A stretch of 43,794 nucleotides of DNA. Origin: Savagea sp. (GTDB lineage: Bacteria > Bacillota > Bacilli > Bacillales_A > Planococcaceae). The DNA lies in NCBI GenBank assembly GCA_030146155.1, contig JASLCF010000053.1, positions 1 through 43,794 on the forward strand, read 5' to 3'. The notes beneath the pieces are model-generated. The model was not told the DNA's origin and ran no database searches. It saw only the letters and a list, made by a program, of their open reading frames with translations. Positions within the stretch are counted from its first letter, which is position 1; each line of letters starts with the position of its first letter. Positions 25,151-32,620 of the stretch are shown here, piece after piece. Position numbers and translations under genes: made by a program.

Positions 25151-25789
25151 ATGAAAAGAATCGGAGCGTTATTGATAGGTATTTTGTGTCTAGGGTTGGT
25201 TGTTTGGTTTTTAGTCCAATCCCCTGAATCTCAGAAGAAAGCTGTTCCATCATCACCAAAAGAACCACCAGAAGAACAACCAGAAGAACAATCTCATTAC
25301 CCAGAAAAGAAAATGATTGACATTGCGATTGAAGGCCAACCGCAAACTGTGGAAGCGCAGTTAGCCGAGCGTTTAACGTATTTGATGTATGTTGATCCAC
25401 TCACTGTGAAAGCAAGTGGAGAGAAAGATGAATTAAGCCTTTCTAGTGTAAGTCCACTTCCAGAAGGGTACGCTCCTATTTATCTGAAGATTACACCAAC
25501 TTCTATTCTTTCCAATCAACAAGCAATTGAAGCTTTGGCGGAAGAAAAAATGGTGGGTTTTGAAAGTGTCTACCCTGCTGAAAAAGTGGAGAAACCTATC
25601 CGAGAAGCTACCGTATGGAATAAACGAGGAGTGCAAAAACAGGATGCAAAAGGGCAAGTCCTTGATTTATATCTGGTTGAAAGCCAAAAGAATCAGCATT
25701 ATTTAATAGAGATTTCATACCCAATAGAAGCACAAGAGGGGTATGGAGGAATCTTCTACTATCTCTTAGAAACCTTACAATTCAAATGA
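25151..25789 (+). CDS. unrecognised membrane-anchored or secreted protein
   Basis: The 212-residue product starts with a positively charged residue pair and a hydrophobic segment (about residues 5-22, GALLIGILCLGLVVWFLV). A Pro/Glu-rich linker (about residues 35-48) and a predicted extracytoplasmic domain of about 160 residues follow. No lipobox is convincing: the Cys in GILCLG lacks a small residue before it. I do not recognise the family. It has its own promoter and an AAGGAG ribosome binding site. It occupies the pdp-lysA interval where B. subtilis carries dacF, the spoIIA operon and the spoVA operon. Confidence 0.75.
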   Translation: MKRIGALLIGILCLGLVVWFLVQSPESQKKAVPSSPKEPPEEQPEEQSHYPEKKMIDIAIEGQPQTVEAQLAERLTYLMYVDPLTVKASGEKDELSLSSVSPLPEGYAPIYLKITPTSILSNQQAIEALAEEKMVGFESVYPAEKVEKPIREATVWNKRGVQKQDAKGQVLDLYLVESQKNQHYLIEISYPIEAQEGYGGIFYYLLETLQFK

Positions 25790-25880
25790 ACCCAGTAATA
25801 AAGTTAAAGAAGTCTTTTGTTTCAATACTTTTTCGTATATAATGATGAACAATCAAAGGTAGGACAAAGGAGGAAATGGA

Positions 25881-27203
25881 TTGAAATTACATGGAACGCA
25901 AACCATAAATGAACAGGGGCATTTAACGATTGGTGGCGTTGATACCGTTGAACTAGCAGCAACTTACGGCACACCAACGATTGTTTATGATATCGCTTTG
26001 TTTGAAAAAAGAGCGCGTGCATTTGTTGAAACATTTGCAACACTGGGCGTTACAGCAGAAGTTGCATATGCAAGTAAGGCTTTTTCTTCAATTGCAATCT
26101 ATCAACTAGCCCAACATAACCAATTATCTTTAGACGTTGTGTCTGAAGGTGAATTATATACGGCAATGCAAGCTGGTTTTCCTGTTGAGCGCATTCATTT
26201 CCATGGGAATAATAAAAGTGAACAGGAGTTACGCTATGCATTTGAATGTCAGATTGGTTGCATTGTGATTGATAATTTTCATGAAATTGATCAACTAAAA
26301 AAAATCGCGAGTGAAAAACAACAAAGAATGAATGTATTAATTCGTGTTACGCCGGGAATCGAGGCATCTACGCATAGTTATATTACGACTGGCCAAGAAG
26401 ATTCTAAATTTGGTTTTGATTTAAAAAATGGGCAAGCAGACCGTGCTTACGAGGCATTACGTGATGATCCTTATTTAAAATTATTAGGGATGCATTGTCA
26501 TATCGGAAGTCAAATTTTCGAAGTAGACGGTTTTGTGCATGCGGCTTCTGCGTTGATGGAAAAAATGGTTGCTTGGCGAACGAAGGATCAATTCATTTGT
26601 GATGTATTAAATTTAGGTGGCGGCTTTGGTATTCGCTATACAGATGAGGATCAGCCAGAAGAGCCAGAAGTTTATGTTCGTGCGATGACGGAACAAGTCA
26701 TTCAACTTGCGAAAGAGGCTGCTTATCCGATGCCTGAGATCTGGATTGAGCCAGGTCGTTCTTTAGTAGGCGATGCGGGGACGACACTATACAGTGCAGG
26801 GAGTCAAAAAGAAGTGCCTGATACAAGAACATATGTAGCTGTAGATGGGGGGATGACTGATAATATTCGTCCGGCTCTCTACGATGCAAAATATGAAGCG
26901 GTCACTGCGAATCGAATGAATGACGCACATGATCAAATCGTCACAATTGCTGGAAAATGCTGTGAGAGTGGGGATCAACTCATTCAAGAAGCTGCACTTC
27001 CTAAAGTACAATCTGGAGATTTAATTGCACTCTTCTGCACAGGAGCGTATACTTACGCTATGGCAAGCAATTATAATCGAATCGCAAAACCTGCAGTCGT
27101 CTTTTGTAAAGGCGGACGACATGCATTAGTTGCATCAAGAGAAACGCTTGAAGACTTAACGAGGCTTGATGTAGCGTTAGCGGACAAATGGTTGGAGGAG
27201 TAA
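25881..27203 (+). CDS. lysA: diaminopimelate decarboxylase
   Basis: LysA removes CO2 from meso-diaminopimelate to give lysine, the last step of the pathway. The 440-residue protein is a fold-type III PLP enzyme with the Schiff-base Lys in VAYASKAF, HCHIGSQIF, the Gly-rich phosphate loop LNLGGGFGI, the CESGD catalytic Cys region and the C-terminal GAYTYAMASNYN. The start is TTG, supported by AAAGGAGG 7 nt upstream; no in-frame ATG is better placed. A -10-like TATAAT lies at 25838-25843. A 35-codon membrane ORF starts 4 nt after the stop. Confidence 0.96.
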   Translation: MKLHGTQTINEQGHLTIGGVDTVELAATYGTPTIVYDIALFEKRARAFVETFATLGVTAEVAYASKAFSSIAIYQLAQHNQLSLDVVSEGELYTAMQAGFPVERIHFHGNNKSEQELRYAFECQIGCIVIDNFHEIDQLKKIASEKQQRMNVLIRVTPGIEASTHSYITTGQEDSKFGFDLKNGQADRAYEALRDDPYLKLLGMHCHIGSQIFEVDGFVHAASALMEKMVAWRTKDQFICDVLNLGGGFGIRYTDEDQPEEPEVYVRAMTEQVIQLAKEAAYPMPEIWIEPGRSLVGDAGTTLYSAGSQKEVPDTRTYVAVDGGMTDNIRPALYDAKYEAVTANRMNDAHDQIVTIAGKCCESGDQLIQEAALPKVQSGDLIALFCTGAYTYAMASNYNRIAKPAVVFCKGGRHALVASRETLEDLTRLDVALADKWLEE

Positions 27204-27206
27204 CAA

Positions 27207-27314
27207 ATGAAACGAAAAAATTGGATGCTTCTACTCTTCATTTTTATTGCATCCATGGCTTGGGGCGTCATTTATTGGTTTTATGTAGCGCCTAATTTCG
27301 GGCCTGGGTCATAA
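27207..27314 (+). CDS. small single-pass membrane protein of 35 residues
   Basis: An ATG 4 nt after lysA opens a 35-codon frame reading MKRKNWMLLLFIFIA then SMAWGVIYWFYVAPNFGPGS. It has a basic N-terminus, one hydrophobic helix (about residues 6-28) and a short polar tail. GGAGGAG at 27195-27201, overlapping the lysA stop, is an ideally spaced ribosome binding site. Such composition and translation signals are unlikely by chance. The family and function are not recognised. Confidence 0.6.
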   Translation: MKRKNWMLLLFIFIASMAWGVIYWFYVAPNFGPGS

Positions 27315-27372
27315 AGTTAAGCATTGAAGGGATAAACATCTAGCTTGAAGTGGATGTAGAAAGAGGGTACAA

Positions 27373-27711
27373 ATGGAACTTTTTCGATATAAAACAGCAT
27401 ATCAAAAGATTGCGATGGGTTTTTTATCTTACATTCCTGGCGAAAAATTAATTAAGCAACTGAAAGAAACGATTCACCAATATGAAACAGATCCAGATTG
27501 GCATTTGTATTTGTTGAAAAAGGGTGAAGATTTTATTGGACTAGTGGGTGTTCATATTGAAGGTGAGCATTGGACACTACACCATGTCTCTGTGAACCCC
27601 TCATTTAGAGGGGAAGGAATGGCTCAATTTATGGTGGAGCAAATGTTTGAAAAGTACGGCAAAGAAAAAGCACGTGGTACGAAATACACGGAAACTTTTT
27701 TACACAAATAA
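27373..27711 (+). CDS. ribT: GNAT acetyltransferase RibT
   Basis: This 112-residue GNAT-fold protein closely resembles B. subtilis RibT, sharing the RYK..Y.KIAMG.LS start, the KQLKETI.QYETD segment and the acetyl-CoA loop VSVNPSFRGEGMA. It is slightly shorter than RibT at the C-terminus. In B. subtilis ribT is the last gene of the rib operon, just before ypuF-scpA. Here the ribDEAH genes are absent but ypuF and scpA still follow. The acetylated substrate is unknown. Confidence 0.85.
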   Translation: MELFRYKTAYQKIAMGFLSYIPGEKLIKQLKETIHQYETDPDWHLYLLKKGEDFIGLVGVHIEGEHWTLHHVSVNPSFRGEGMAQFMVEQMFEKYGKEKARGTKYTETFLHK

Positions 27712-27748
27712 AGGGGCGTACCTCTCAGTGGGTGCCCCTTTGTTTTTT
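27710..27748. terminator. terminator between ribT and ypuF, bidirectional
   Basis: AAAGGGGC (27710-27717) pairs with GCCCCTTT (27734-27741), extended inward by ACC/GGT, and TGTTTTTTG follows on the + strand. The hairpin includes the ribT stop codon and the last codons of the convergent ypuF. Confidence 0.85.
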
Positions 27749-28204
27749 GTGTTGAAAGACTGTCTTGTGTTTATGAATGAGTGACTCTTTAGGAGGTTGG
27801 ACCGTATGTAACCGTGTCCTTTCAACGAGAGGCTGAACATCTGATGAAATAGGAATAGGGGTTGTTTGAAAAGGCCCTTGCTTTTTCCAAACGTCAAGTT
27901 GTAGTTGTAAGGCAGGTATCCATTCTTCCCAATGAATCGGAACTTGTTGTTTGAAGTCATCTGGTATTTCTTCGAAGCGATGGATAGCGTTGGATAATGT
28001 GCGAATTGCACCTACTCTGTTCCCACGGCGATAGTGATAATGCCCTGTGGCGATTAAAATGAGCATCGGCAAGGGATGAATTTTTGTGTGGATTTGTCGT
28101 TCAACCCACAAGTCTTCTAGCAATTCATGACATTCATAATAATCTTCGATATGATTGTATTGAACTAAAAATGCGATAAATTTTGGATCCAAATAGATAG
28201 ACAT
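27725..28204 (-). CDS. ypuF: DUF309 family protein (YpuF-like)
   Basis: The 159-residue protein shows DUF309 features: the YYECHELLEDLW motif near the N-terminus and a second helix block with GHYHYRRGNRVGAIRTL. The C-terminal 50 residues are basic and low in conservation. B. subtilis YpuF lies next to scpA. Here the gene is on the opposite strand, starting 41 nt from scpA in a divergent arrangement, an apparent local inversion. The function of the family is unknown. Confidence 0.82.
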   Translation of the reverse strand: MSIYLDPKFIAFLVQYNHIEDYYECHELLEDLWVERQIHTKIHPLPMLILIATGHYHYRRGNRVGAIRTLSNAIHRFEEIPDDFKQQVPIHWEEWIPALQLQLDVWKKQGPFQTTPIPISSDVQPLVERTRLHTVQPPKESLIHKHKTVFQHKKQRGTH

Positions 28205-28245
28205 AGACTAACCTCATTTAAGTTTTAAGTTGGGATGTGAAGCAT

Positions 28246-28959
28246 GTGGCATATGAAGTAAAATTAGATGTATTTGAAGGCCCTCTAGACCTCTTATTAC
28301 ATTTAATTAAACGTTTGGAAATTGATATTTATGATATACCTATGGCAGAGTTGACTGCTCAATATGTAGAGCATATCGAAACTTTAGCTGTATTGCAATT
28401 AGATGAACTGGGTGAGTATTTATTACTCGCTGCAACGTTAATTGAAATAAAGAGTAAAACATTATTACCTGTACACGAAGAGTTAGAGGAAGCGACGGAT
28501 GAATTAGAAGAAGACCCAAGAGAACAACTCGTCGAGAAACTTTTGCAATATCAACTCTTTAAAGAAGCGGCCTACCATTTGAAAGAACGGGGTGTCAAAG
28601 AGCAGCAACAATTTTCTAAAACACCGTCAATCGTTGAAGTGGAGAGAGAAGAACAACAAGTACAAGCGAAGGACCTCGTATTAGCGTTTCATCGCATGTT
28701 AAATAGACAAAAAGAAAAAAAGCCAAAGCAGGCGACTATTCAACGTGTAGAATGGTCAACTGAAGAAGCTATCGCTACGATTTTGAAAAAACTGAAAGGT
28801 GCGAATGGACGTTGTACATTTGAATCCTTATTTGAAACAGCAAATCGTTCGCAAGTTGTCATTACCTTTTTTTCTTTACTTCATCTATTAAAAGAGCAAA
28901 AAATTCAAGTGAAACAGTCGGCAAATTTTGAACAGATTGAGATTTTTAGTTTGGAGTGA
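28246..28959 (+). CDS. scpA: segregation and condensation protein A
   Basis: ScpA is the kleisin subunit of the SMC condensin complex. The 237-residue protein has the N-terminal SMC-binding motif VKLDVFEGPLDLLLHLI and the middle LLAATLIEIKSKTLLP segment, and ends in a winged helix. Two GTG starts are possible. The one at 28246 aligns with the usual MxYxVK start and has GGGATGTGA about 5 nt upstream; the one at 28237 would add three residues. The scpB start lies 5 nt beyond its stop. Confidence 0.95.
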   Translation: MAYEVKLDVFEGPLDLLLHLIKRLEIDIYDIPMAELTAQYVEHIETLAVLQLDELGEYLLLAATLIEIKSKTLLPVHEELEEATDELEEDPREQLVEKLLQYQLFKEAAYHLKERGVKEQQQFSKTPSIVEVEREEQQVQAKDLVLAFHRMLNRQKEKKPKQATIQRVEWSTEEAIATILKKLKGANGRCTFESLFETANRSQVVITFFSLLHLLKEQKIQVKQSANFEQIEIFSLE

Positions 28960-28964
28960 TCAAA

Positions 28965-29513
28965 ATGAATCGAGCATTATTAGAAAGTTTACTTTTTGTA
29001 AGAGGTGAAGAAGGAGCAACTTTAAAAGAATTGAACCAAATTACACCGGTTACAGAAGAAGAGTTGAAAACATGGCAATTAGAACTAGAGCAAGATGACA
29101 CGAGAGGGTTGTGCATTAAACAATTTGGACAATCATTTAAAATGGTTACCAAAGCCCAATTTGAACCGGAGATTAAAGCATTTGTAGATGCTTCTTTGAT
29201 TACTTATAGTCAAGCACAGCTTGAAGTGCTAGCGATTATTGCCTATCAACAACCCATAACAAAGGTTGAAGTGGAGGAGATTAGAGGAGTTTCTTCTGAT
29301 GGACCTTTACAAACACTGATCCAACGTCAGTTGATTACAGAACAAGGTCGTTTAGAACAAATTGGCCGTCCGATTATTTACGGCACAACAGAACAATTTT
29401 TAGATAAATTTGGCTTAAAAACATTAAGTGATTTGCCACCACTCGAAATAAAAGAAGCAGCTGAAGAAGACGCTGACTTATTTATGTCACAATTTAAAGA
29501 AGTATTTTCTTAA
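28965..29513 (+). CDS. scpB: segregation and condensation protein B
   Basis: ScpB dimerises through tandem winged-helix domains and binds ScpA in the condensin complex. The 182-residue product has the family blocks LLESLLFVRGEEGATL, ITYSQAQLEVLAIIAYQQPIT, VEEIRGV and GRPIIYGTTEQFLDKFGL. The ATG at 28965 is chosen because GGAG at 28953-28956 is 8 nt upstream; a GTG at 28956 overlaps that site. In B. subtilis dacB-spmA-spmB lie between here and rluB; they are absent in this 49-bp gap. Confidence 0.95.
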   Translation: MNRALLESLLFVRGEEGATLKELNQITPVTEEELKTWQLELEQDDTRGLCIKQFGQSFKMVTKAQFEPEIKAFVDASLITYSQAQLEVLAIIAYQQPITKVEVEEIRGVSSDGPLQTLIQRQLITEQGRLEQIGRPIIYGTTEQFLDKFGLKTLSDLPPLEIKEAAEEDADLFMSQFKEVFS

Positions 29514-29562
29514 TATTCATCATACTATCATCAAACAATACTATAAATAGAGGTGTAGCACT

Positions 29563-30294
29563 TTGGAGAGATTACAAAAAGTTATCGCGCAAGCAGGAGT
29601 AGCTTCAAGAAGAAAAGCGGAACAATTGATTGAAGCCGGTGAAGTAAAAGTCAATGGAGTAACGGTGACGGAGCAAGGGATAAAAGTTTCAGGGTCAGAT
29701 GTTATAGAAGTTAGTGGGGTTCAATTGACAAAAGAAGAGTTTGTTTACTATGTGTTATACAAACCAACAGGCGTTTTGTCTTCCGTTACAGATGACCGTG
29801 GAAGAAAGACAGTGGTGGAGTTATTACCTGCTGTTACGGAAAGAATCTTCCCTGTTGGAAGACTTGATTATGATACATCAGGTTTATTACTGTTAACGAA
29901 TGACGGTGATTTTTCATATAAAATGACCCATCCTTCTTATGAAGTGAGTAAAACTTATATTGCAAAAGTAAAAGGCATTCCAAGAAGAGAACAGCTAAAA
30001 GCTTTACAATATGGTGTTGAACTTGAAGATGGCAAGACTGCTCCGGCACAAGTTAAAACAAAGTCCATTGACAAAAAGACACAGACGGCGATTATTGAAA
30101 TTACCATTCATGAAGGCCGAAATCGTCAAGTGCGTCGTATGTTTGACGCGATAGGGTTCCCCGTTTTAAAGTTAAAACGCGAAACATTCGGTACGATTGA
30201 CTTAAGAGGGTTGAATGCTGGTGATTATCGTCCCTTGACAATTCATGAAGTGAAGCAACTGCATGTATTAGCTGAACGTGGTCGTTTAAAGTAA
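29563..30294 (+). CDS. rluB: 23S rRNA pseudouridine synthase RluB
   Basis: RluB isomerises a uridine of 23S rRNA (U2605 in E. coli numbering) to pseudouridine. The 243-residue protein has an N-terminal S4 RNA-binding domain (KVIAQAGVASRRKAEQLI) and the RsuA/RluB catalytic motif GRLDYDTSGLLLLTNDG with the catalytic Asp. EGRNRQVRRMF is a further hallmark. The start is TTG, with GAGGTG about 8 nt upstream. Position between scpB and resA agrees with the B. subtilis order. Confidence 0.94.
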   Translation: MERLQKVIAQAGVASRRKAEQLIEAGEVKVNGVTVTEQGIKVSGSDVIEVSGVQLTKEEFVYYVLYKPTGVLSSVTDDRGRKTVVELLPAVTERIFPVGRLDYDTSGLLLLTNDGDFSYKMTHPSYEVSKTYIAKVKGIPRREQLKALQYGVELEDGKTAPAQVKTKSIDKKTQTAIIEITIHEGRNRQVRRMFDAIGFPVLKLKRETFGTIDLRGLNAGDYRPLTIHEVKQLHVLAERGRLK

Positions 30295-30353
30295 AAGGGT
30301 TTGTGAAAGAATGATGAATTCGATAATTTTACACAAATGAGCCGGTTTGAGTT

Positions 30354-30362
30354 TGGTATAAT
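30354..30362 (+). promoter_or_regulatory. extended -10 promoter of the resABC operon
   Basis: TGGTATAAT is an extended -10 element 31 nt before the resA start. A clear -35 is not visible, compatible with activation by a regulator such as ResD, though no ResD site is proven. Confidence 0.5.
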
Positions 30363-30392
30363 AAGGCTAATGTGTAGTGAGGAGGTTACGTA

Positions 30393-30926
30393 TTGAGTAA
30401 GTCGAATAAAAAGCAAAAGCGAACGATTCGCCGTGGTTTATTTTTAGCTATATTTGCGGGAATTATCGTCCTGTCATTGGCGCTCACACCAGGGCAAGGA
30501 AAAGGGTTAAAAGTGGGGGATGTTGCCCCTAACTTTGAATTAGTAGATTTAGATGGGAAAGTTCACCGTTTATCGGACTATAAGGGACAAGGTGTATTTT
30601 TAAACTTCTGGGGTACTTGGTGTGCACCTTGTAAAAGAGAAATGCCACATATGGAAAGCCAATATCAAGCATTTGAAAATCAAGGCGTTCATATGTTAGC
30701 AGTCAACCTCAAAAACTCAGATTTAGAAGTAGAAGCTTTTAAAAACAGTTATGGTCTCTCATTCCCTATTGCTTTAGATAAGACAGAAGCAGTAAAAGAA
30801 GCATACAAAGTAAAGCCTTTACCTACGACAGTTCTAATCGACAAAGAAGGTAAAGTTGCACAAATTATTACAACAGAAATGTCTGAAGAACAAATTAAAC
30901 AATATTTAGAAATGATTAAGCCTTAA
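30393..30926 (+). CDS. resA: thiol-disulfide oxidoreductase ResA
   Basis: ResA is a membrane-tethered, outward-facing thioredoxin-like protein that reduces the haem-binding cysteines of apocytochrome c. The 177-residue protein has an N-terminal anchor (about residues 13-30, RGLFLAIFAGIIVLSLAL) and the active site GTWCAPCKRE, with the cis-Pro region PLPTTVLID. The start is TTG with GGAGGT 6 nt upstream. It begins the resABC operon; resB follows after 16 nt. Confidence 0.95.
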   Translation: MSKSNKKQKRTIRRGLFLAIFAGIIVLSLALTPGQGKGLKVGDVAPNFELVDLDGKVHRLSDYKGQGVFLNFWGTWCAPCKREMPHMESQYQAFENQGVHMLAVNLKNSDLEVEAFKNSYGLSFPIALDKTEAVKEAYKVKPLPTTVLIDKEGKVAQIITTEMSEEQIKQYLEMIKP

Positions 30927-30942
30927 GAATAGGAGAATTCAG

Positions 30943-32619
30943 ATGGAAAAAGAAAGGATTACCTGTCAATGTGGACATGAAAACCCGATAGGGACACACC
31001 TTTGTGAAGCCTGTGGACGTCCTCTTTCTCAAGAGGCAAAAGACAGTAAAATTGTTGATATGCGTTATGAAGGTTCCGCACGTCGATCAAAGACAAAGAC
31101 GACCTCTCCCATTGATAAAGTATGGAATTTCTTCTCAAGTGTAACGGTCGGTGTTTGGATTATTGTGATCCTCCTTGTCGCAAGTGCACTTGGAACGATA
31201 TTCCCGCAACGGATGTATGTAGGTACGACAATTGAGAGTGAAATTGCAGCCTACTATGAAATGAACTATGGATTTTTAGGAAAGATGTATTACACACTAG
31301 GCTTTGACGATATGTACGGTAGCTGGTGGTTTAAAATCTTAGTCGGTATGCTTGCCATCTCGATTATCATTGCCAGTGTCGACCGTGTTGTTCCGCTTTA
31401 TAAATCATTAACGAAGCAACGTACTCGTCGACATGCCTCATTTATGCGTCGTCAACGCATTGTTGGAGAAGGTGCAGTACAAGATGCCGATGCCTCATTA
31501 CAACAAGCAAGTGAACAATTAAAAGCATTGAAATACAATGTAAAAGTTGAAGATGATGCAGTTCTTGCAGAAAAAGGTCGCTTTTCTCGTTGGGGCCCTT
31601 ATGTGAACCACACAGGTCTTATTATTTTCTTATTTGGTGTATTATTGCGTGGATTACCTGGTTTTTATGTCGATGATACGATGTGGTTACGTGAAGGTGA
31701 TTTAAAGCAAATCAACAGTGCGCCAGGCTTTTATTTAGAAAACAATGGCTTTATCGTTGAATACTACACAAAAGAAGAAGCGGATGAAGTCTTTGGTACA
31801 GCCCTTGATAATAACGCGCCTATCGCTAAAAATTATCAAACCAACGTTACACTTTATAAGGATAAAGAAGGTTCGTTACCTGGTTCACAAGATTTAGAAA
31901 AAGTAAAAGATTACGAAATCATTGTCAATAAGCCTTTAACTTTTGATGGCTATAGTGTTTTCCAGATGGACTTCCGTTTGAATGAATTATCAGAAATGAA
32001 ATTCAACCTCGTGGAAAAAGCAACGGGAGAACCTGTAGGAGAAGTTGCAATTGATTTACAAGCACCACAAAAAGAATACGATTTAGGCAATGGTTATCGT
32101 GTAAAACTGAAGAACTTCTTCCCTGATTTTTCTGGAATGAAAGATGGCGAACCACAAAACGCCTCGCCGGTTCCAAATAATCCAGCTTTTATTTTTGAAA
32201 TGATCACACCAGAGATGGCTGAAGATGCAGAAGGTGAATTAAGCTTTGTAGCGATTATGCAAACGTTGGAGTTAGGTGATAACGACTATGAAATGAAGTT
32301 CGCAGCTGCTGAAACACGTAACATGTCAGGCTTAACGATTCGTAAAGATAAAACATTATGGATTTTATTAATCGGTGGGGTCATCTTTATGATTGGTGTA
32401 GCACAAGGTTCTTACTGGCAACATCGCCGTATTTGGATTCAAAAAGATACAAATGGTGAATTGTTGTTGGCAGGACATACCAATAAAAACTGGTTTACGT
32501 TGAAGAAAGAACTAGATAAAGTGAAAGAAGTTGTCGAGTTACCAGCTTATGAAGATCGCGACGATAAAGAAGCGAAAAAAGATTTGAAAAAAGAAGAAGC
32601 ACAGGAAGGGGAAAAATAA
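30943..32619 (+). CDS. resB: cytochrome c maturation protein ResB
   Basis: ResB and ResC form the System II haem exporter/ligase. The 558-residue protein starts with a small zinc-ribbon-like segment (CQCGHENPIGTHLCEACG) also known from Bacillus ResB. Membrane helices follow (about residues 70-90, 125-145 and 220-245), then a large extracytoplasmic domain and a last helix near residue 485. The conserved GRFSRWGPYVNHTGLIIF and GHTNKNWF segments are present. resC starts 1 nt after the stop. Confidence 0.95.
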   Translation: MEKERITCQCGHENPIGTHLCEACGRPLSQEAKDSKIVDMRYEGSARRSKTKTTSPIDKVWNFFSSVTVGVWIIVILLVASALGTIFPQRMYVGTTIESEIAAYYEMNYGFLGKMYYTLGFDDMYGSWWFKILVGMLAISIIIASVDRVVPLYKSLTKQRTRRHASFMRRQRIVGEGAVQDADASLQQASEQLKALKYNVKVEDDAVLAEKGRFSRWGPYVNHTGLIIFLFGVLLRGLPGFYVDDTMWLREGDLKQINSAPGFYLENNGFIVEYYTKEEADEVFGTALDNNAPIAKNYQTNVTLYKDKEGSLPGSQDLEKVKDYEIIVNKPLTFDGYSVFQMDFRLNELSEMKFNLVEKATGEPVGEVAIDLQAPQKEYDLGNGYRVKLKNFFPDFSGMKDGEPQNASPVPNNPAFIFEMITPEMAEDAEGELSFVAIMQTLELGDNDYEMKFAAAETRNMSGLTIRKDKTLWILLIGGVIFMIGVAQGSYWQHRRIWIQKDTNGELLLAGHTNKNWFTLKKELDKVKEVVELPAYEDRDDKEAKKDLKKEEAQEGEK

Positions 32620-32620
32620 A

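Noticed and set aside
30943..31020. N-terminal zinc ribbon of ResB as a novel fusion
   Set aside because: From memory of the B. subtilis protein, ResB there also begins with a CxCG...CxxCG segment, so this is a family feature.
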